Origin: Thermoflexibacter ruber
Lineage (GTDB): Bacteria; Bacteroidota; Bacteroidia; Cytophagales; Thermoflexibacteraceae
Direction: 5' to 3'
NCBI RefSeq assembly: GCF_900113045.1
Contig: NZ_FONY01000001.1
Location: 221,795-285,794 of the forward strand
DNA length: 64,000 nt
Shown here piece by piece: positions 1-6,712 of this stretch. The position numbers and the translations under genes were made by a program. A model generated the notes under the pieces. That model ran no database searches. It was not told where the DNA came from and saw only the letters and a program-made list of their open reading frames with translations. How positions within the stretch are numbered: the stretch's first letter is position 1; each line of letters opens with the position of its first letter.

Positions 1-660
1 CCTGAATTACAGCTAAACATTGCTATTTCAGACGGAACTGAGGTAAAAAAGGGGGAAGTAGCTTTTGTAGTCGCAGGGAAAGCCCAATCCATTTTGACGG
101 CAGAAAGATTAGTGTTAAACTGCATGCAGCGCATGAGTGCTATTGCGACCCAAACCCGAAAAGCCGTTAATGCTTTAGCTGGGACAAAAACCAAGGTCTT
201 AGACACACGCAAAACCACACCGAACTTTCGCCTAATGGAAAAATGGGCAGTGAAAATAGGAGGGGGAGAAAACCATAGATTTGGCTTGTTCGACATGATA
301 ATGCTCAAAGACAACCACATAGACTATGCGGGAGGAGTGAGCAACGCTATCAAAGCCGCCATCGCTTACAAGGAAAAAATAGGAAAAGACCTACGCATAG
401 AAGTAGAAACCCGCAACTTAGAAGAAGTCAGAGAAGCCATGCAAGTAGGCAGGATAGAAGTAATTATGCTGGACAATATGTCTTTGGAAATGATGAAAGA
501 AGCTGTAAAGCTCATCGATGGCAAATACCTGACAGAGGCTTCGGGAGGTTTGCAGTTAGCAGACCTGCCAGCTGTTGCCGCTTGCGGAGTCGACTTTATT
601 TCTATGGGTGCGCTGACTCACTCTGCCAAAGCCGTAGATTTGAGTTTGAAAGCATTTTGA
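1..660 (+). CDS. nadC: Nicotinate-nucleotide pyrophosphorylase (carboxylating), 5' end missing
   Basis: C-terminal roughly 219 residues of quinolinate phosphoribosyltransferase, which makes nicotinate mononucleotide from quinolinate and PRPP in de novo NAD synthesis in the cytoplasm. Frame 1 is open from base 1, so the gene starts before the window. Family features visible are LNCMQRMSAIATQTRKAV, the TRKTTPNFR substrate-binding segment, GGGENHRFGLFDMIMLKDNH with its lysine, VETRNLEE, IMLDNM and TEASGG followed by GVDFISMGALTHS. These residues and their order are those of intact NadC, so only the N-terminal domain is lost to the window edge. No nadA or nadB follows; an accessory region begins after the stop. 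Confidence 0.95.
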   Translation, partial: PELQLNIAISDGTEVKKGEVAFVVAGKAQSILTAERLVLNCMQRMSAIATQTRKAVNALAGTKTKVLDTRKTTPNFRLMEKWAVKIGGGENHRFGLFDMIMLKDNHIDYAGGVSNAIKAAIAYKEKIGKDLRIEVETRNLEEVREAMQVGRIEVIMLDNMSLEMMKEAVKLIDGKYLTEASGGLQLADLPAVAACGVDFISMGALTHSAKAVDLSLKAF

Positions 661-805
661 TAAGATTCAATAGAATGAATTGGTTGCAACAATGAAAGGT
701 AAGGTAGCTTAATAAATCGCAATATTGTCCAATTCTGATAGCTAAATATAAACCACGAGCAATTAACTTAAAAGTGAAACAAAAATTTGCGTAATTCAGT
801 TATAA

Positions 806-1342
806 GTGAATAAATTTGCAATAGAAATATGGTATGATGAAGGAAACATTTGTACATTCTATACCGTCAGGTGGATTACGAATGAAGACGATGCACCATC
901 AGAAACTGACAGATTTTTTGACACCTATGCTGCATCAGGAAATCCACTCGAGGAGAAGGCATTACAATTATTCCGATTGATAACTGAAAGTATTGGTAAT
1001 AGATATGGCGCAACCGACGACTTTTTTGACAGAGCAGAAAATAAGGCACAAGCATTACCACCCAAACCCAAAGGATGGGTAGAAGAAATAAAAGACTTAG
1101 GTATCAATTTTCCGCTTAGACTATTTTGTTACCGCATAAGTGAACAAATCGTTGTTCTTTTCAATGGAGGTATTAAAGATGCTGATTCAGTACAGGAAAG
1201 TAAAAATTTAAGTGTAAAGTTTTATGAAGCACAAACCTTTGTCAAAAAAATTGAAGAAGCACTGCAATTGGATATGATTGAAATATCAAGTGATGAAAGG
1301 TATTTGCAAAACTTTGATGGAACAACAGACATAATACTATAA
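806..1342 (+). CDS. HigB/RelE-like toxin of a toxin-antitoxin-chaperone (TAC) module
   Basis: 178-residue protein with a GTG start, read by the same strand and placed 4 bp before an HTH antitoxin gene. The central part (about residues 85-140) has the look of the RelE/HigB (Gp49-like) ribonuclease fold: a helix region, then LRLFCYRISEQIVVLFNGG, where an arginine-rich strand is followed by a hydrophobic strand, and a C-terminal helix FVKKIEEAL. Family members cleave mRNA, often on the ribosome. The N-terminal 80 residues are longer than in classic HigB, and I do not recognise them. The toxin role rests mainly on context: antitoxin next, SecB-like chaperone third. A stand-alone hypothetical protein remains possible. 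Confidence 0.65.
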   Translation: MNKFAIEIWYDEGNICTFYTVRWITNEDDAPSETDRFFDTYAASGNPLEEKALQLFRLITESIGNRYGATDDFFDRAENKAQALPPKPKGWVEEIKDLGINFPLRLFCYRISEQIVVLFNGGIKDADSVQESKNLSVKFYEAQTFVKKIEEALQLDMIEISSDERYLQNFDGTTDIIL

Positions 1343-1346
1343 GACA

Positions 1347-1754
1347 ATGAGAAGCCAAACAGTAGATAGGTTGTTGAAAAACACTCCCAAAGATGTAGAA
1401 ATCTTTGTAGATTGGTATGCAGACTTAGTAGTCCGCATCAATCAGCTATTGCGTGAAAATAAAATCACAAAAAAGGAATTAGCAGAAAAACTTGATAAAA
1501 AGCCATCTGAAGTTTCTAAATGGTTGAATGGAGAGCATAATTTCACACTACGTTCACTGGCAAAATTATCGGCTGAGCTTGGTGAACCATTATTAGAAGT
1601 TCCTAAGCGAAAAAACCAAGCCTCATTTATCAATGGCTATAGCCGTAGCCTACATACCTTTGTTGTCTATAAAAAAATCGCATCTGTAGAGCCATTAAAA
1701 ATTATTAAGCTTCAACAGACTGATGAATTAAATCTATTGAGCAATGTTGGATAA
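1347..1754 (+). CDS. XRE-family HTH antitoxin (HigA-like) with C-terminal extension
   Basis: 135 residues. Residues about 32-84 form a Cro/C1-type helix-turn-helix: LRENKITKKELAEKLDKKPS, then SKWLNGEHNFTLRSLAKLSAELG, typical of Bacteroidota HigA-like regulators. After the DNA-binding domain there is a roughly 45-residue tail (91-135) containing the aromatic and hydrophobic run FINGYSRSLHTFVVYKKI. In TAC systems such a tail is the chaperone-addiction (ChAD) segment, which makes the antitoxin unstable unless a SecB-like chaperone binds it; assigning that role here is inference. The gene lies 4 bp after the toxin and its end overlaps the next ATG by 11 bp, so the three genes are probably cotranscribed and translationally coupled. 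Autorepression is expected from the family. Confidence 0.8.
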   Translation: MRSQTVDRLLKNTPKDVEIFVDWYADLVVRINQLLRENKITKKELAEKLDKKPSEVSKWLNGEHNFTLRSLAKLSAELGEPLLEVPKRKNQASFINGYSRSLHTFVVYKKIASVEPLKIIKLQQTDELNLLSNVG

Positions 1755-2199
1755 CAATCATATATTTGACCCTGAAAACATCACTATCGTTGAGTTTAAG
1801 ATAGTAAAAAGTCAGGTAGAGGTACCTGAAGATTTTGACGCAGAAAAAGTAGAAGGACATTATTTAGATAATTCTTTACAATTAGGTTTTAACATCGATG
1901 AGAAACTTGTAAAAACAGATTTTACGATTGAAATAAGAACGAAAAGTAAAGGTCAAAACCCTAAAGAAGCCACTGGAAATTTTCATTTGGTTTTCATTTA
2001 CCACGTTGAAAACTTACAGGAGCTGGCAAAGCTCGACACAAATAATTTGATTGAACTACACCCAGATTTAGCCAATGCTCTCTCCTCTGTAACCTATTCT
2101 ACTGCACGAGGAATTCTTTTGACAAGGTTTCAAGGAACGGCACTACAAAATTTTGTATTACCTATTATCAATCCAACTAAACTTCTTTACAATAAATAA
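1744..2199 (+). CDS. SecB-like chaperone of the TAC module
   Basis: 151 residues, the usual SecB length. The second half carries the SecB pattern: a long strand GNFHLVFIYHVENLQELAKL, a helix ELHPDLANALSSVTYSTARGI, and the closing LLTRFQGTALQNFVLPIINP, comparable to the conserved RG-(I/L)-L and NFxLPxxxP end of SecB. SecB proteins are cytosolic tetramers that hold unfolded polypeptides; SecB-like proteins inside TA operons (for example Rv1957 beside HigB1-HigA1) protect a chaperone-dependent antitoxin. The 11-bp overlap with the antitoxin gene and absence of secretion genes nearby argue that this copy serves the TA pair rather than general export. The family call is from motif reading without a profile search. 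Confidence 0.75.
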   Translation: MLDNNHIFDPENITIVEFKIVKSQVEVPEDFDAEKVEGHYLDNSLQLGFNIDEKLVKTDFTIEIRTKSKGQNPKEATGNFHLVFIYHVENLQELAKLDTNNLIELHPDLANALSSVTYSTARGILLTRFQGTALQNFVLPIINPTKLLYNK

Positions 2200-2356
2200 A
2201 AATGATAAAAATATTCATTATTAGTAGCTACGCAAAATTAATTTATATTATAATTATTTACGCAAATTACTAATTATCAATCACTTGCATTGGTTCGTAA
2301 TTTATAACTTATAATTCATAACTACTTCAAACTTTAAAACTCATAAATTTTACAAA

Positions 2357-2893
2357 ATGGTTATTAAAACAAAAAAATACGGACTTCCTAAAAAGCAATA
2401 TATCAATATGTGCTTAAAAAGCGTACTGAAGGAATTTTGGTGGGTGTGGTTTGTGCCTTTGGCTATTATGCTTTTGCCTATTTTCATCAGTGGGGCTTTT
2501 TGGTGGTGCTTTTCTATTACCATACTGCTCGTCGTACTTTACTTGGGTTTTTGGTACATACAATTTACCGCCATTACCCAATTAGACCAGTATAAAATGC
2601 TCTTTGAGAAATTTTCTTATGAGATAGATAGCCGCCAAATACTCATGAAAATCAATACCAAAGAAGGCAGCCAGATTACTTGGGACAAAATCAAAAAAGC
2701 AGAAAAAACCAAAGATGCTTTTATTTTGACTATTTCCAGAGCGCAGTTCATTCATCTTCCTTTTGACCTATTCAAAGGCGAACTCGAGCTCAAGTTCATG
2801 GACACCCTGCTCAGACGCAAGGGTTTGATTACCACTCCTATCAAAGGAAAAGAGCAAGCAACAGAAGAAAACAAAGTGGAAGGAAAGAAATAA
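2357..2893 (+). CDS. YcxB-like membrane protein
   Basis: 178 residues. Two adjacent membrane segments lie at about residues 27-71 (WWVWFVPLAIMLLPIFI and WCFSITILLVVLYLGFWYI), followed by a cytoplasmic beta-rich domain with FSYEIDSRQILMKINTKEGS, ITWDKIKKAEKTKDAFIL and FIHLPFDLF. This layout (two helices and a PH-like C-terminal domain) is that of YcxB-like proteins, whose biochemical role is unknown. It is a single gene between the TAC module and the restriction-modification cluster, with about 157 bp of AT-rich upstream sequence. It is probably not part of either system. The start ATG is the first in frame and needs no special argument. Confidence 0.6.
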   Translation: MVIKTKKYGLPKKQYINMCLKSVLKEFWWVWFVPLAIMLLPIFISGAFWWCFSITILLVVLYLGFWYIQFTAITQLDQYKMLFEKFSYEIDSRQILMKINTKEGSQITWDKIKKAEKTKDAFILTISRAQFIHLPFDLFKGELELKFMDTLLRRKGLITTPIKGKEQATEENKVEGKK

Positions 2894-2948
2894 AGCGTTC
2901 AAAAATGGTAAGCATATATTCACAAAGTAATCCTTAATAAAAACAACA

Positions 2949-3569
2949 ATAGATAGCTTATTTACAGACCAAACGACAGTAAAGAAAATTCAAGAAAAAC
3001 TACCTAAACTTTTTCAAATAGCAGAGTTGGAAACTATGAGAGGGGGGAAAGTAGGCATGGAAGTTGGTTCTTTAAGAGAAAGAATATTGGTTGCCTTGCT
3101 CATTTATAAGTTTGGGGAACAGAATGTAAAAACAGATATTCCTATCACAGAACCAGAAGCTGATGTTTATGTGTTTGATAAACCTTTTTCTATCAAAACA
3201 TTATCTAATTCATTAAATGGATTAAAATTGGTTTGGACGGTAGATGCTGAAAGTGCTGTTAAATTTAGCACGGAATATGTGCCAAGTTGTGATATGATTT
3301 TTGAACATATTTATTGGGAAAGGCAGGGAGGATTGTATTGCATTCCTAAAAGTGTACAGTTAGAGATATTTGAGCAAATGGGTAGGGCAGAATACATCAA
3401 ATTACCCAAAGCAGGTACAAATCCAAGAGGAGTAGAAATGAGAGGAAAAGCACTGAAATTTTTAGTAAAACATAGCGAAACACTAAAAATATCCATAAAT
3501 TGGCAAAAAGGACGCATTGAGTTTGATGCTTTTGAACGCTGGATTGAACTTTGGGACAATGAAGAATAA
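2949..3569 (+). CDS. ThaI-like type II restriction endonuclease, start codon apparently ATA or internal TTG
   Basis: The shortest supported frame starts at TTG 3027 (180 residues), but the frame stays open to 2931 and the extra sequence looks like the family N-terminus: DSLFTDQTTVKKIQEKLPKL directly followed by FQIAELETMRGGKVGMEVGS. The codon where a start is expected (2949) is ATA, which suggests ATG lost its G. The body carries KVGMEVGSLRERILVALLIY, the acidic/lysine pattern DIPITEPEADVYVF...FSIKT (PD-(D/E)xK-like), KLVWTVDAESA, PSCDMIF and IKLPKAGTNPRGVE, all as I recall them from ThaI-family enzymes. ThaI cuts CGCG; specificity here is unknown. A cognate-looking methylase lies downstream. 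Expression may be low or lost. Confidence 0.65.
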   Translation: MDSLFTDQTTVKKIQEKLPKLFQIAELETMRGGKVGMEVGSLRERILVALLIYKFGEQNVKTDIPITEPEADVYVFDKPFSIKTLSNSLNGLKLVWTVDAESAVKFSTEYVPSCDMIFEHIYWERQGGLYCIPKSVQLEIFEQMGRAEYIKLPKAGTNPRGVEMRGKALKFLVKHSETLKISINWQKGRIEFDAFERWIELWDNEE

Positions 3570-3780
3570 ACAAGACCTTATTCGGAAAGCCTGCCAAGGT
3601 TTTAGTCAGGCTTTTCTGATAGAAATTATTTGGGGAAAAGAACAAGTTAATTCCTCTTATCGTTCTATGATTAGTAAACGACTAAACGGTAAAGTTGATT
3701 TTGGTATATTAGAAATAGAGAAATTAGAGCGTTTTTTTCAACAGAAGAAAGAAGAGTTTGAGCAAATTTTAAATAGCTAA
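3559..3780 (+). CDS. Small protein overlapping the restriction endonuclease gene
   Basis: 73 residues from ATG 3559, overlapping the endonuclease stop by 11 bp, so translation is probably coupled. An earlier in-frame ATG at 3517 would give a longer overlap and is less likely. The second half (SSYRSMISKRLNGK...ILEIEKLERFFQQKKEEF) could fold as a small helical or HTH-like unit resembling part of an XRE controller protein, but the match is weak. I do not recognise a family. Its position between endonuclease and methylase fits either a controller or an endonuclease accessory subunit; both are guesses. Confidence 0.5.
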   Translation: MKNKQDLIRKACQGFSQAFLIEIIWGKEQVNSSYRSMISKRLNGKVDFGILEIEKLERFFQQKKEEFEQILNS

Positions 3781-3782
3781 AT

Positions 3783-3814
3783 TTTCTAAAAGAAATATTT
3801 GTTTCTTTTAGAAA
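3783..3814. repeat. Perfect 13-bp inverted repeat inside the R-M cluster
   Basis: Arms TTTCTAAAAGAAA and TTTCTTTTAGAAA flank a 6-base loop immediately after the small ORF and 40 bp before the next gene. It is not followed by a clear T run, so it may be an operator or an mRNA structure between the endonuclease half and the methylase half rather than a classical terminator. Confidence 0.6.
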
Positions 3815-3853
3815 CATTTTCTTGTTTTGTAAAACAAACTAAAATTTATTTTT

Positions 3854-4198
3854 ATGAAGAAAGTAGAATTTTGCTCTATGAATCTAAAAACCAAATTAAA
3901 GGTTAATTTTAAGATTAATGATACTGAACTGTGGGAAGTTCTGTATGTATTTCATCAATGGTATCATAAACCCAAAAAAAGTTTTCAGCAAATGCTTTCT
4001 GAAAACGAAATCATTAGTAAAAATACCTCAGAGAAAAGTATTGATTTTATATGTGGAATAGTACAGGACATGATTGATAGCTTTTATAAACCTTCAAAGA
4101 AAAGAAGTTTGCTTAGTAGCAAAGTTTTTACGAACAAAAGAATCTACATTCGGTATTCTTATCAATTAAGACAGGTGATTACACTAAGTTTAAACTAA
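3854..4198 (+). CDS. Hypothetical protein coupled to the DNA methyltransferase
   Basis: 114 residues, no recognised family. It is lysine-rich with an aromatic motif (ELWEVLYVFHQWYHKPKKSF) and a basic C-terminus (KPSKKRSLL...TNKRIYIRYSYQL), properties compatible with nucleic-acid binding. Its TAA overlaps the methylase ATG (TAATG at 4196-4200), a termination-reinitiation arrangement, so it is most likely made together with the methylase. It could be a methylase specificity helper or a regulator; nothing in the sequence decides this. Confidence 0.55.
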   Translation: MKKVEFCSMNLKTKLKVNFKINDTELWEVLYVFHQWYHKPKKSFQQMLSENEIISKNTSEKSIDFICGIVQDMIDSFYKPSKKRSLLSSKVFTNKRIYIRYSYQLRQVITLSLN

Positions 4199-5112
4199 TG
4201 AAAAATCATAATGGTTCATCAACAAGTAGTTTTGGTACAGGTTCGCGGATTAATCATAATTCAGAACAGTTTTATAAATCAAAATTATATATAGAAGTAA
4301 GTCCAACTATTAAACTCTCTACAGAGGAGAATCTATTACCAAAAATATACGAAAATAAAATCATTTTGGGTAACGCTGAGAATATGCAGGAATTACCTGA
4401 CAACTGTATTCATTTAATGATAAGCTCTCCGCCCTATAACGTTACCAAAGAATATGATGAAGATTTATCTTTATCAGAATATTTAGAAATGCTATATAAA
4501 GTATTCAAAGAAACATACAGAGTATTAATAAATGGAGGGCGTGCTTGTATCAATGTAGCTAACTTGGGAAGGAAACCTTATATTCCCTTATCTGACCATA
4601 TTTCACAAATGATGATAAAAATGGGGTTCAATATGCGTGGCGAAATTATTTGGCAGAAGGGGGCAGGGGCAGGAGTCTCGATGGCGTGGGGCAGTTGGAT
4701 GTCTGCTTCTAATCCTGTTTTGCGAGATACACACGAATATATTTTAATATTTTCCAAAGGCGATTACAAAAGGGATAGCAAAGATAAGAAAAGCACCATT
4801 GCCAAAGAGCAATTTATGGAATGGACAAAATCTGTTTGGACAATGAACCCTGAAAGCGCAAAAAAGATAGGACACCCTGCACCTTTTCCTGAAGAATTGC
4901 CTCATAGATTGATACAGCTATTATCATTCGAGAATGATGTTATCTTAGACCCCTTTATGGGCAGTGGTACGAGTGCAGTATCAGCCCTCAAAAATAACCG
5001 TAAATTTGTAGGTTATGAAATATCAGAGGAATACGTCAAGTTGGCAGAAAATAGAATACTACCGTATCTAAACCAAACAAAATTAGAATTTTCAGAAGAA
5101 GAAAATAAGTAA
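4198..5112 (+). CDS. Site-specific DNA methyltransferase, beta class (m4C or m6A)
   Basis: 304 residues. The catalytic motif IV, SSPPYNVTKEYD, is at residues 76-87 and the AdoMet-binding motif I, DPFMGSGTSAVSAL, at 251-264; catalytic-before-cofactor order defines beta-class amino-methyltransferases. An SPPY rather than DPPY tetrad is most common in N4-cytosine enzymes, so m4C is the better guess, with m6A possible. Residues 153-168 (QKGAGAGVSMAWGSWM) and IFSKGDYKR are also family-typical. It closes a four-gene cluster that begins with a ThaI-like endonuclease, and should protect the host DNA from it. If the endonuclease start is really lost, this gene may survive as a solitary methylase. Confidence 0.85.
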   Translation: MKNHNGSSTSSFGTGSRINHNSEQFYKSKLYIEVSPTIKLSTEENLLPKIYENKIILGNAENMQELPDNCIHLMISSPPYNVTKEYDEDLSLSEYLEMLYKVFKETYRVLINGGRACINVANLGRKPYIPLSDHISQMMIKMGFNMRGEIIWQKGAGAGVSMAWGSWMSASNPVLRDTHEYILIFSKGDYKRDSKDKKSTIAKEQFMEWTKSVWTMNPESAKKIGHPAPFPEELPHRLIQLLSFENDVILDPFMGSGTSAVSALKNNRKFVGYEISEEYVKLAENRILPYLNQTKLEFSEEENK

Positions 5113-5170
5113 AGCCTTGCAGACGATACGAGATGTTGGAAGGGTTTAGAAGAAGATAAGTAGATAAAAT

Positions 5171-5199
5171 TTTTCCTCTCGCTTATGACGAGAGGAAAA
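5171..5199. terminator. Bidirectional terminator between methylase and rpmE2
   Basis: TTTTCCTCTCG and CGAGAGGAAAA form an 11-bp perfect stem around a 7-base loop, with T or A tracts on both sides. It separates convergent genes and can stop transcripts from either side. Confidence 0.8.
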
Positions 5200-5207
5200 T
5201 AAAAAAA

Positions 5208-5453
5208 TTACTTTTTGTATTTCTTGTTGAACTTTTCTACTCTACCTGCCGCCGCTACATAGTTAGCCTTGCTACCTGTATAAAATGGGTGTGAAGCAGA
5301 GCTTACTTCTACTTTCACCAATGGATAGGTCTTACCGTCTTCTAAGGTAATAGTGTCCTTAGTTTCTACGGTAGAGCGAGTAATAAAGCTAAAATTACTT
5401 GATGTATCTAAGAATACGACCTCTCTGTAATTTGGATGAATATCTTTTTTCAT
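5208..5453 (-). CDS. rpmE2: 50S ribosomal protein L31 type B
   Basis: 81 residues. The start [20 protein letters not shown], the central [20 protein letters not shown] and [20 protein letters not shown] match type B L31. The cysteines that bind zinc in type A L31 are absent, as expected for the zinc-independent form used when zinc is scarce and standard in Bacteroidota. It is monocistronic, has its own promoter at 5498-5528 and ends at a shared bidirectional terminator. Confidence 0.97.
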   Translation of the reverse strand: MKKDIHPNYREVVFLDTSSNFSFITRSTVETKDTITLEDGKTYPLVKVEVSSASHPFYTGSKANYVAAAGRVEKFNKKYKK

Positions 5454-5497
5454 GACTATGAGAATTTGTTACCCCTTGAAACTTTTAAATCAGGGTG

Positions 5498-5528
5498 CAA
5501 AATTAGTCTTTTCTGCCTACATATCAAA
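5498..5528 (-). promoter_or_regulatory. Bacteroidota-type promoter of rpmE2
   Basis: On the minus strand TTTG, 19 bases, then TAATTTTG (-7 element TAnnTTTG). This is an exact match to the Bacteroidota housekeeping consensus and lies 45 bp before the rpmE2 ATG. Confidence 0.8.
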
Positions 5529-5591
5529 TTTATTAGCAAAAGTTTTTTGTTTTGCCTATAATTTTAGTGCATTTTTGAAAAATAATTATCT

Positions 5592-5599
5592 TACTTTTG
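5592..5599 (+). promoter_or_regulatory. -7 promoter element for the LiaF-like gene
   Basis: TACTTTTG matches TAnnTTTG and lies 43 bp before the ATG at 5643. The upstream TTG is closer than the usual 19 bases. Confidence 0.55.
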
Positions 5600-5642
5600 C
5601 CTAATATGCTGATAGCATACAATCTGAATAAATTAATTTGAT

Positions 5643-6353
5643 ATGAAAACTACTTACGGGCTACCTAAGAAAAGAGAGGAAGTTATCCAAGAATTGCAAA
5701 CAGCCTTTGCTAATCAAAATCTTGATGATGCAGAGTATGAAAGCCGCTTGAATGAGGCTCTTGCCGCCAAATCTATCGAGGATTTAGAAGTGATAGTATT
5801 TGATTTCCCTTTGGAAGTCAAGCATAAGCTATTTCCCAAAGAGTTAGCTCCTGCTCCTTCGCAGGAAGTAACGTCTTCCAGCTCTTCCTTGCCGAGTTCC
5901 TCTTTGCAAAGCATCAATAGCTACAGGGTTATATTGGGAGATGATAAGCGTCAAATCGCATTGTTAGATGCCTCTACCCAACATTTCATTACTATTCTGG
6001 GAAATCAAAAAATAGACCTCCGAAAAAGCGTCTTACAGGGTAATCACCTAAAAATCAATGTAGAGAATTTGCTTGGTAGTACCATCATAGACCTAAGAAA
6101 TGAAAATTTAGAAGGTAAGCACATAGATATTTGGGTAGGAGGAATGTTAGGGGACATCAAAATATTTATTCCCAAAGGCGGTTCTATCCAGCGAGAAGCC
6201 CAAATGTTTGCAGGAAATTTTACTGTCAAAGATAAGCGAAAAAACTGGCTGAGTATGCTTACAGGTAACAATCAGGAAGAAAAACCACTCACTTCATTCA
6301 CTTTGACTATTCGCGGTAGCTATTGGCTTGGCAATGTGGAGATTGCTTACTAA
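5643..6353 (+). CDS. DUF1707 / LiaF-like cell-envelope protein
   Basis: 236 residues. The N-terminus (GLPKKREEVIQELQTAFANQ...DDAEYESRLNEALAAKSIEDLEVIVFDFP, about 6-57) is a DUF1707/SHOCT-like helical unit. A serine-rich linker follows (about 78-91). The C-terminal part (about 95-236), with RQIALLDASTQHFITILGNQ, KINVENLLGSTIIDLRNENL, WVGGMLGDIKIFIPKG and LTIRGSYWLGNVEI, resembles the beta-helical LiaF-type domain involved in envelope stress sensing. It has no membrane segment of its own, so it is probably cytoplasmic or peripheral. No liaRS-like genes are adjacent. The function is not known beyond family resemblance. Confidence 0.7.
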   Translation: MKTTYGLPKKREEVIQELQTAFANQNLDDAEYESRLNEALAAKSIEDLEVIVFDFPLEVKHKLFPKELAPAPSQEVTSSSSSLPSSSLQSINSYRVILGDDKRQIALLDASTQHFITILGNQKIDLRKSVLQGNHLKINVENLLGSTIIDLRNENLEGKHIDIWVGGMLGDIKIFIPKGGSIQREAQMFAGNFTVKDKRKNWLSMLTGNNQEEKPLTSFTLTIRGSYWLGNVEIAY

Positions 6354-6712
6354 TGTATTTGCAATCAGTTTAACGCTGCCCTTATTATCTTAATTGATGG
6401 CTCTCAAAAACTACCTATTCACTAATTTGAAACACAGATTTTACGGGTTAGACAGTTTTTTACAACTTAGGTTTGTCGTTTATCTGTATCATCTAGTATA
6501 ATTTGTGTTCTTTTCTGGAGAATCCCATCCTCTATACATTCAGTTTCTCCTTATCTAAAAAGAATAATTACTTCAAAAAAATGCCATTTTGGTCGTAAAA
6601 ATTAGATTTTTTTGAAAAAATCATTATTTTTTTGATAAAAATTTGAAAATAATACAACTTTTTCTCAAATTTGACTAAAATTTTTAATCAAACATACAAA
6701 AACCTCAAAAAT
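6354..6712. other. 359-bp AT-rich intergenic region before glnN
   Basis: No ORF with coding character and no RNA gene is visible. The last 120 bases are strongly A/T biased with repeated TTTTTTGA runs, suggesting a curved promoter region for glnN, but no clean TAnnTTTG element could be fixed. Confidence 0.5.

Noticed and set aside
3517..3780. Longer start for the small ORF after the endonuclease
   Set aside because: ATG 3517 would overlap the endonuclease by 53 bases and adds residues that merely mirror the other frame; ATG 3559 gives the usual short overlap.
2949..5112. Inference that the R-M system recognises CGCG because the window avoids it
   Set aside because: CGCG occurs at several places in the window (for example near 9547, 9983 and 54959), so no avoidance can be claimed.
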